Below, in pieces: positions 58,794 to 64,000 of a stretch of 64,000 bases of DNA (position 1 is the first letter of the stretch; each line of letters begins with the position of its first letter). A program made the position numbers and the translations under genes. The stretch lies in assembly GCA_024449915.1 (NCBI GenBank), contig JAMZAV010000051.1:1736001-1800000 (forward strand), in the 5' to 3' direction. The stretch is from Sweltsa coloradensis. Its lineage: Eukaryota; Arthropoda; Insecta; Plecoptera; Chloroperlidae. The notes beneath the pieces are model-generated. The model did no database searches and was not told the DNA's origin. It saw only the letters and a program-made list of their open reading frames with translations.

Positions 58794-58836
58794 AATAAAC
58801 CACCTCATATATTGTTGAAACAATGTTACAAATAAA
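58794..58836 (+). terminator. PEF1: Peflin polyadenylation signals
   Basis: AATAAA at 58794-58799 and again at 58831-58836, about 185 and 220 nt past the stop. The second abuts the terminal repeat at 58838, so the transposon insertion borders the 3' UTR. Confidence 0.6.
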
Positions 58837-58837
58837 T

Positions 58838-58928
58838 TTTGCAACCTGGCCATAAAAGTGAGATACTAGTATTAAATAGGAGGTGATTTGTCAACAATCC
58901 TTCCTTTTTTTCTTCCTTACATATTATG
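58838..58928 (+). repeat. Terminal repeat of the right-hand composite element
   Basis: It contains GCAACCTGGCCATAAAA, GGAGGTGAT and TGTCAACAATCCTTCC. The same order appears inverted at about 62925-63020 and direct at about 63110-63210, so it brackets the Ty3-like remnant. Confidence 0.65.
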
Positions 58929-59583
58929 TTAAACCACTCTTACTTACGGTACGGGTATTGTACGATGGCGATGATCTTTGCTATAGGTGGAGGATGATGC
59001 TAGGAGGCAGGTTTGAAGCGACGATAACACGGTTTAAATGAACTGAATTTAATTATGAAATATGTTGACGATGAAAAACACAATCCAGTAAATAATATTC
59101 ACAAGTAAACGGTTTGCTTTCTTTGGTAAACTCAACCTTGGACTTAGGACTTTGAGCTAACGGTTTGCTCTCGGTCCACGGTGCTAACCCGGTGGCGGTC
59201 GTCGGTGAAGTCGTCGAGCGTCGGCGCAAAAACACGTTCACACCCTGAAAGGAACATGGCTGACAGGAAGCACAGCCTTATAAATAAAAATATTGCTAAC
59301 ATTCTGCCATCCATCTGTTAACCGGCCTAGATTATACGATAATGATAATGAATGAAGAATGAAATTATTAACAAACAAAAAACATTTAATGTAAGGTTCT
59401 ACAACTAGGCATAGATATTAAATTTTTAAACGTAGTCGTCTTGGTATCTTGGTTTGTCGTTGATATCCTTCCTTCCGGATTTCAGCAACAGGCGATTGGA
59501 CATCAACTTCGGTCAGGACTGGAGTCTGGGCAGGACTATAGACATCTTCCAGCCTATCATTTTTTCCTTGTAGAGTTTCGTCT

Positions 59584-59799
59584 TCATCTGGATTGTCGTG
59601 TTCTACCTATTAGTGACCGATCCACTGTTTTAGTTGGCTGACATGGGCCGTGGTCGCATATAGTCTTGTCACTATAACCTCGATTAAGCTGTGTCACTCG
59701 ATATGTGTCACTGGGTAGAGATTGCGTGATCACCAATGTACCTTGGTATTTTGCTTGTGTCTTGGTTGGGTCTCCAGTATGTACAGGTGCTCTGCGCAA
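59584..59799 (-). pseudogene. Integrase C-terminal domain remnant
   Basis: The translation includes KYQGTLVITQSLPSDTYRV, the pattern of the small beta domain after the catalytic core in Ty3 integrases. It is in a different register from the core fragment upstream, so at least one frameshift separates them. Confidence 0.55.
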
Positions 59800-60251
59800 A
59801 CAACAATGTCACCCTTAGCGTATTTTACACCAGCAAAGTGGCGCTTTTCGAACGATTTCTTCATCAAATCTTGTCGTTGAATTATTTTCTCTCTGGCTTC
59901 TCCTTGCAAATTTGACTGAGATTGCCACTCAACGTTTGCTGCTATTTCGGTCGCGTAACGTAGCAAGCCATCATGGAAGCGAGGTCGATATCCATGAAGC
60001 AGTTCAAATGGTGAACGGTCGGTGGTTTTATTGATGGAAGTATTCATGTCTCGTTGAATAACCTTCATGTTAAGGTCCCAATCTTTGTGTTGTGGACTCT
60101 GGATTGCGATGGCGATCAGCGGCAAGACGGTGGCATTCACCTTCTCAACTTGTCCATTTGCTCGGGCATGTCGTGGTGAATTGAGTACGTGTTTGATCCC
60201 ATTTGCAGTACAATAATCTTTGAATAGGAATAGGAATAGGACGAGAAGCAT
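59730..60251 (-). pseudogene. Integrase catalytic core, C-terminal half
   Basis: It contains NSPRHARANGQVEK, which carries the catalytic Glu of the DDE triad, and PFELLHGYRP downstream. It is separated from the N-terminal half by a stop. A (TAGGAA)n expansion at about 60223-60240 disrupts the frame. Confidence 0.75.
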
Positions 60252-60260
60252 GTTCCTTGG

Positions 60261-60644
60261 TCACTTATCCAACGTTTCAGGTAGGTATGAAATCTTGGCC
60301 GACGTATCCTTTGTCAGGTAAAGGTGAACAAACTTGGTCAGGTTATCAATGATGACCAGAAGTTGTGTGTTGCCCTTACTACTTTGAGGGAATGGACCTA
60401 AGTGATCAACATTTATTATTTGGAATGGACGCATTCCGGGCGGTATTGAATTTTTCGTACGTTCGCCTTCCGGTTTTTCTTCGATTTTGATTATTTTCTT
60501 CAGTTTGGTTTCTCCACGTTGTAGCATTAGGACTTGGTCTTCAGATTCCTGAACAATGCTCGGAATGGTCTCTCTCTCCTTGGCGGTAGTTTTGTAAAGC
60601 TTTGACGTAACAATCTTACTGCCTTCCACTTCAGTAATGGTCAT
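60261..60644 (-). pseudogene. RT N-terminal leader fused to integrase core N-half
   Basis: The start retains the leader normally found before the RT palm (TSKLYKTTAKERETI region) and then passes directly into the integrase core (NVDHLGPFP and VIIDNLTKF, first catalytic Asp). The palm, RNase H and the zinc-binding domain are mostly gone, by an apparently in-frame deletion. It is in the same register as the frame upstream, from which only one TGA separates it. Confidence 0.7.
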
Positions 60645-60662
60645 TTTGGTTAGGTCGGTACA

Positions 60663-61076
60663 TCATAATTCTTGCATATTCATAGCAGAAACATGACGGT
60701 ATTTATTTAATGCTCCTGCTTGTTCTTTAGTAACACTTTCATCAATCTGTAGATGCTCGAGTTTGATTGGTTGCCTAGCGGTAGCGGCATTATTTGCAGT
60801 CATGAGAATCGGATCATCCTTGGGTTTGACCACCTCTCCTCTGGCAATACAATCATTTCTTGCAAGTGTCTTCTTTGTGGTCGTTTCATTTAGTATTGGT
60901 AAAACAGTCTGTTCTCCGGTCAGTTTGAAGAGCGTGGCGTTTCCATTTGCTTCTCCTTCTACCGTCACACACTCGTCGCTGAGGTTAGTGTGGGCTTGAA
61001 CAAAGCATATGGAGTTGGGGGGGATGACGGTATCCTCGACTATATTGCTTGGCGTATCAATATTCTCAGGTGTCAT
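60663..61076 (-). pseudogene. Ty3 protease-RT linker region
   Basis: The 137-codon frame ends KYRHVSAMNMQEL, a pattern typical just before Ty3/gypsy reverse transcriptases. It overlaps the CCHC frame by a few nt in another register. Confidence 0.55.
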
Positions 61077-61293
61077 CGGTTTGACTTGAGTTGTTACAAT
61101 GTCGCCTCGTGTGGCCTTCTTGCTTACAGTTTGTACAAAAGAACGGTCGTCTTGGTTGAGGACAGTCCTTCGCCATGTGCCCCGATTTGTAACAATTATA
61201 GCACTGTGGTTCAGTACATACGGTTGTACTCTGCTGTCGACGAATTGGACCAGGTATAAACGGTGGCGGTTGCTTGAAGGTGGCGGTGTCCAC
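61066..61293 (-). pseudogene. Gag nucleocapsid with two CCHC knuckles
   Basis: CYNCYKSGHMAKDC and CTNCKQEGHTRRHC both fit C-x2-C-x4-H-x4-C, the RNA-binding knuckles of retrotransposon nucleocapsid. The short frame is separated from the capsid fragment by stops. Confidence 0.8.
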
Positions 61294-61631
61294 CTTGGCT
61301 GCTCCGTGTGTTTCGGTATGTAGTTTCCTGCTAAAGTCTCGGTCTCGTGGGTTGTCCTTTCTACTTGACGTTGCCCGGAAGCTCGCTCGCGGTCGATCTC
61401 TTCAAAGACACGTATATCCCTCAGTAGTTCTTCTTCTGTTAGATGATCTCTCGCAACTAAGTGTGAACTTAGATTAGGGAAAGTAATCCAATAATCAGTT
61501 GTTTCTTGGTGTCTTCAAGGCCAAGATTTAGTTCATTGCACAGTCTTACTTTTTCATGAAAATACATATACACCTTCATTGACTCTTTGGTTTCGGTCGT
61601 CCACCTTACGGCAACGTTCTGCTAACCCGAT

Positions 61632-61931
61632 TTAAGAAACAAAGGTATTGTTGAACAATGCATTAAAGTCTGACCACGATTGGAAGCAGCTACATTGTCT
61701 GGCAGCACCGATTAAATGTGACCTGGCGGTTTCCAACATCACACTTTCAGGCCAATTGTACAAGTGGGCCTTAGCCTCCAATGAGCGTAGCCACTCTACC
61801 GCATTTTCACAGCTACCTCCTTCACCGTTGAAGTTTTCTATAGCTCTAGCCAAGTCAGGCATCACATTTTGACTAGAACTAGGCCTATTTACATTGGGTT
61901 GGTTTTGGTTGGAGGTAAGGGACGTCACCAA
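61632..61931 (-). pseudogene. Gag capsid-like N-terminal fragment
   Basis: The 99-codon frame has ENAVEWLRSLEAKAHLYNW and later FQSWSDFNALFNNTF, the W/L spacing of Ty3 Gag capsid. It stops well before the knuckle region. Confidence 0.6.
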
Positions 61932-62012
61932 CTGTAGTATGCTGCTGCTCGCTCTGCGGCACCCAGCAGGTCTTGACGTACGACCAAATCATCGTGCAGA
62001 GATTATTATTCT

Positions 62013-62893
62013 TTGTCGACTACGAATCGTGTTCGTGTCAACACTTCCTCGCCGTAGTAGACTCTGGGTTCCTTCTGCTCGCTCTGCGGCAGGTCATCGA
62101 AGATTACTGCATGTCGACTGATCCCCCTCCGCCTCACAGTAATTGTTCAGCTTCTTTGCCTCGTAAAGTGCTTTGATCCTGATCATTTCCTTCCTCATCT
62201 CCATATCAGTTTTCTGCCGTTCTTCTGGTGTCTGAGGGTTCACCATCCGCTTAACCAACTTTGAGAAGACGGTTTCTGTGGCCCCCTGGCATAGTCTCTG
62301 GCGACTTCGAACAGTGTTTGCTCGCAGTCCTGCGCCGGGCTAATCACTTCACAGAAGATGTTGCACTGATGAACGAGTTCCCTCGGTCCAGTTTCAGTGT
62401 CCGGGACGGCTTGAATGATGATTCACCGTCCGTTTACAACAATGTTACAAATGATTTTGCAACATTGTTGTAAACGGACGGTGAATCATCATTCAATCCG
62501 TCCTGGACATTCAATCTGGACCGAAGGAACTCGTTCATGAGTACAACATCTTCGTTGAAGTGATTAGCCCGGCGCAGGACTGCGAGCAAACACTGTTCGA
62601 AGTCGCCAGAGACTATGCCAGGGGGCCACAGAAACCGTCTTCTCGAAAGTTGGTTAAGCGGATGGTGAAACCTCCGACACCGGAAGAACGGCAGAAAACT
62701 GACATGGAGATGAGGAAGGAAATGAACAGGTTCAAAGCACTTTACAAGGCAAAGAAGCTGAACAATTACTGTGAGGCGGAGGGGGATCAGTCGACATGCG
62801 GTCATCTTCGCTGCCTGCCGCAGAGCAGCGCAGGAACCCCCGAGTCTACTACGGCGAGGAAGTGTTGACACGAACACGATTCGTAGTCGACAA
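62013..62893. repeat. Large inverted repeat, two ~440-bp arms
   Basis: The left arm (62013-62455) and right arm (62462-62893) are near reverse complements around a 6-nt centre in AATGATTTTGCAACATTG. The outermost bases TTTGTCGACTACGAATCG and CGATTCGTAGTCGACAAA define the ends. The arms are over 90% similar by eye. Confidence 0.85.
62560..62868 (+). CDS. Small repeat-borne open frame, 102 codons
   Basis: Begins MISPAQDCEQTL and contains a Lys/Glu-rich helix (TDMEMRKEMNRFKALYKAKK). The same frame is kept, with mostly conservative changes, on the - strand at 63316-63570, but is broken in the left arm copy (62013-62455). I recognise no family. It may be the N-terminal part of an element gag, or an ORF private to the repeat. 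Confidence 0.3.
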   Translation: MISPAQDCEQTLFEVARDYARGPQKPSSRKLVKRMVKPPTPEERQKTDMEMRKEMNRFKALYKAKKLNNYCEAEGDQSTCGHLRCLPQSSAGTPESTTARKC

Positions 62894-62989
62894 AACATAC
62901 ACATCGAATGAATACGGTTGTGTTATGTAAGGAAGAAAAAATTAATAAAAAAAAGGAAGGATTGTTGACATCACCTCCGATTTAATACT

Positions 62990-63130
62990 TAAATCTCAAT
63001 TTTATGGCCAGGTTACAAATATTTGTAACCTGGCCATAAAATTTGGAGGTGATGAAAAAAATCCGATTTAATACTTGTATCTCAATTTTATGGCCAGTTT
63101 ACAAATATATGTAACCTGGCCATAAAATTC
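62990..63130. repeat. Two nested palindromes at the second symmetry centre
   Basis: TTTATGGCCAGGTTACAAAT with its complement (about 62999-63042) and a similar palindrome at about 63088-63128. Each includes TAACCTGGCCATAAAA, the outer end also seen at 58838. They mark junctions between inverted copies. Confidence 0.75.
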
Positions 63131-63231
63131 GGAGGTGATGAAAAAATTCGGAGGTGATGTCAACAATCCTTCCTTTTTTTTATTTATTCTTTCTTCCTTA
63201 CATAGCACAACCGTATTCATTCGATGTGTAT

Positions 63232-63643
63232 GTTTTGTCGACTACGAATCGTGTTCGTGTCAACACTTCCTCGCCGTAGTAGACTCGGGGTTCCTGCTGC
63301 TCGCTCTGCGGCAGGTCATCGAAGATGACCGCATGTCGACTGATCCCCCTCCGCCTCACAGTAATTGTTCAGCTTCTTTGCTTCGTAAAGCGCTTTGAAC
63401 CTGCTCATTTCCTTCCTCATCTCCATGTCAGTTTTCTGCCGTTCTTTCGGTGTCGGAGGTTTCACTATCCGCTCAACCAACTTTCGAGAAGACGGTTTCT
63501 GTGGCCCCCTGGCATAGTCTCTGGCGACTTCCAACAGTGTTTGCTCGCAGTCCTGCGCCGGGCTAATCACTTCAACGAAGATGTTGCACTGATGAACGAG
63601 TTCCCTCGGTCCAGTTTCAGTGTCCGGGACGGCTTGAATGATG
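63232..63643 (-). repeat. Third copy of the ~0.45-kb unit
   Basis: Same orientation as the left arm at 62013. It runs from TTTTGTCGACTACGAATCG to CCGGGACGGCTTGAATGATG and then diverges. Confidence 0.85.
63316..63570 (-). CDS. Small repeat-borne open frame, 84 codons
   Basis: Homologous to the 62560-62868 frame over its full length. Most differences are replacements such as K/E (KRMVK versus ERIVK). Start MISPAQDCEQTL, end GDQSTCGHLR. Family not recognised. Confidence 0.3.
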   Translation of the reverse strand: MISPAQDCEQTLLEVARDYARGPQKPSSRKLVERIVKPPTPKERQKTDMEMRKEMSRFKALYEAKKLNNYCEAEGDQSTCGHLR

Positions 63644-64000
63644 GCAGGCCAGTTTATTCCAGTCGATGGTGCTTAGTGAGACTAATGATGACCACCTCTT
63701 GTGTTTTGTTTATAATATTCAATATCAATTATGTTAAATAATACAAAAGAACTCATCTGTCAGGTCTCAGTGAGATTAAAAATACTTCTCTCTTATTTAT
63801 GTCATACATATTCAAGTACAAATCATTCTCCCATCTATATATAAATTTAGATTCTACCGTCTTGATATAAAAGTGAAAAAGAACCACCAAGACCACCACC
63901 AAGAGTACCAGATATAAATAACACAAGTACATCCTGCCAACATTGAAATATCTTGCTTGTAAGGTCAGCAGTCAGCTCTTGCATTTAATAAATAATATAT
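63644..64000. other. Flank, no gene recognised
   Basis: AT-rich sequence after the third repeat copy diverges. No coding or RNA feature seen. Confidence 0.5.

Larger units (their letters stand above)
58890..62005 (-). mobile_element. Internally deleted Ty3/gypsy-type element
   Basis: The minus strand carries, 5' to 3', gag capsid (61931-61632), a double CCHC knuckle (61293-61066), a protease-to-RT linker (61076-60663) and an integrase core and C-terminal region (60644-59584). The reverse transcriptase palm and RNase H are missing. Coding is broken by stops and frameshifts. Flanking sequence has TGTCAAC...GTTGACA inverted ends, but no direct long terminal repeats were recognised. Confidence 0.75.

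Overview
This is a repeat-rich, AT-rich window from an animal nuclear genome. The evidence is a peflin-type gene with GT-AG introns, AATAAA polyadenylation signals, tRNA- and 5S-rRNA-derived SINEs, nonautonomous hAT elements with 8-bp target duplications, and a decayed Ty3/gypsy element. The frequent AGGCCT/TAGGCCTA words and the SINE types suggest an invertebrate deuterostome, perhaps an echinoderm. That placement is an inference and is not proven here.

Layout. 1-25.4 kb holds no gene I can support. It contains a 5S-derived SINE, a 2.65-kb tandem array (about 156-bp unit), three large foldback structures, a tRNA-SINE family, a small hAT element and many simple repeats. 25.4-42.6 kb holds three tightly packed open frames on the + strand. 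The first is a 1970-residue OTU-protease/SecA-like ATPase. The second is a 3443-residue protein with glycine-rich blocks, a second SecA-like ATPase and a TPR-like segment. The third is a 280-codon frame that overlaps the end of the second in the -1 register and is followed by a polyadenylation signal. 45.3-58.6 kb is a six-exon penta-EF-hand gene (peflin, 266 residues), whose introns carry SINEs and two hAT elements. 58.8-64 kb is a Ty3/gypsy remnant on the - strand that has lost most of its reverse transcriptase and RNase H. It lies next to three alternately inverted copies of a ~0.45-kb unit that keeps a short open frame.

The most interesting locus is the OTU-SecA / SecA-TPR pair. SecA is the ATPase motor of the bacterial Sec pathway. 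Here two divergent SecA-type motors sit side by side as giant, apparently intronless animal coding regions. One carries a ubiquitin-protease-like OTU head. The other carries collagen-like glycine blocks. No polyadenylation signal separates the first two frames and they share a register, so they may form one transcript or one functional pair. Their cellular role cannot be read from the sequence.
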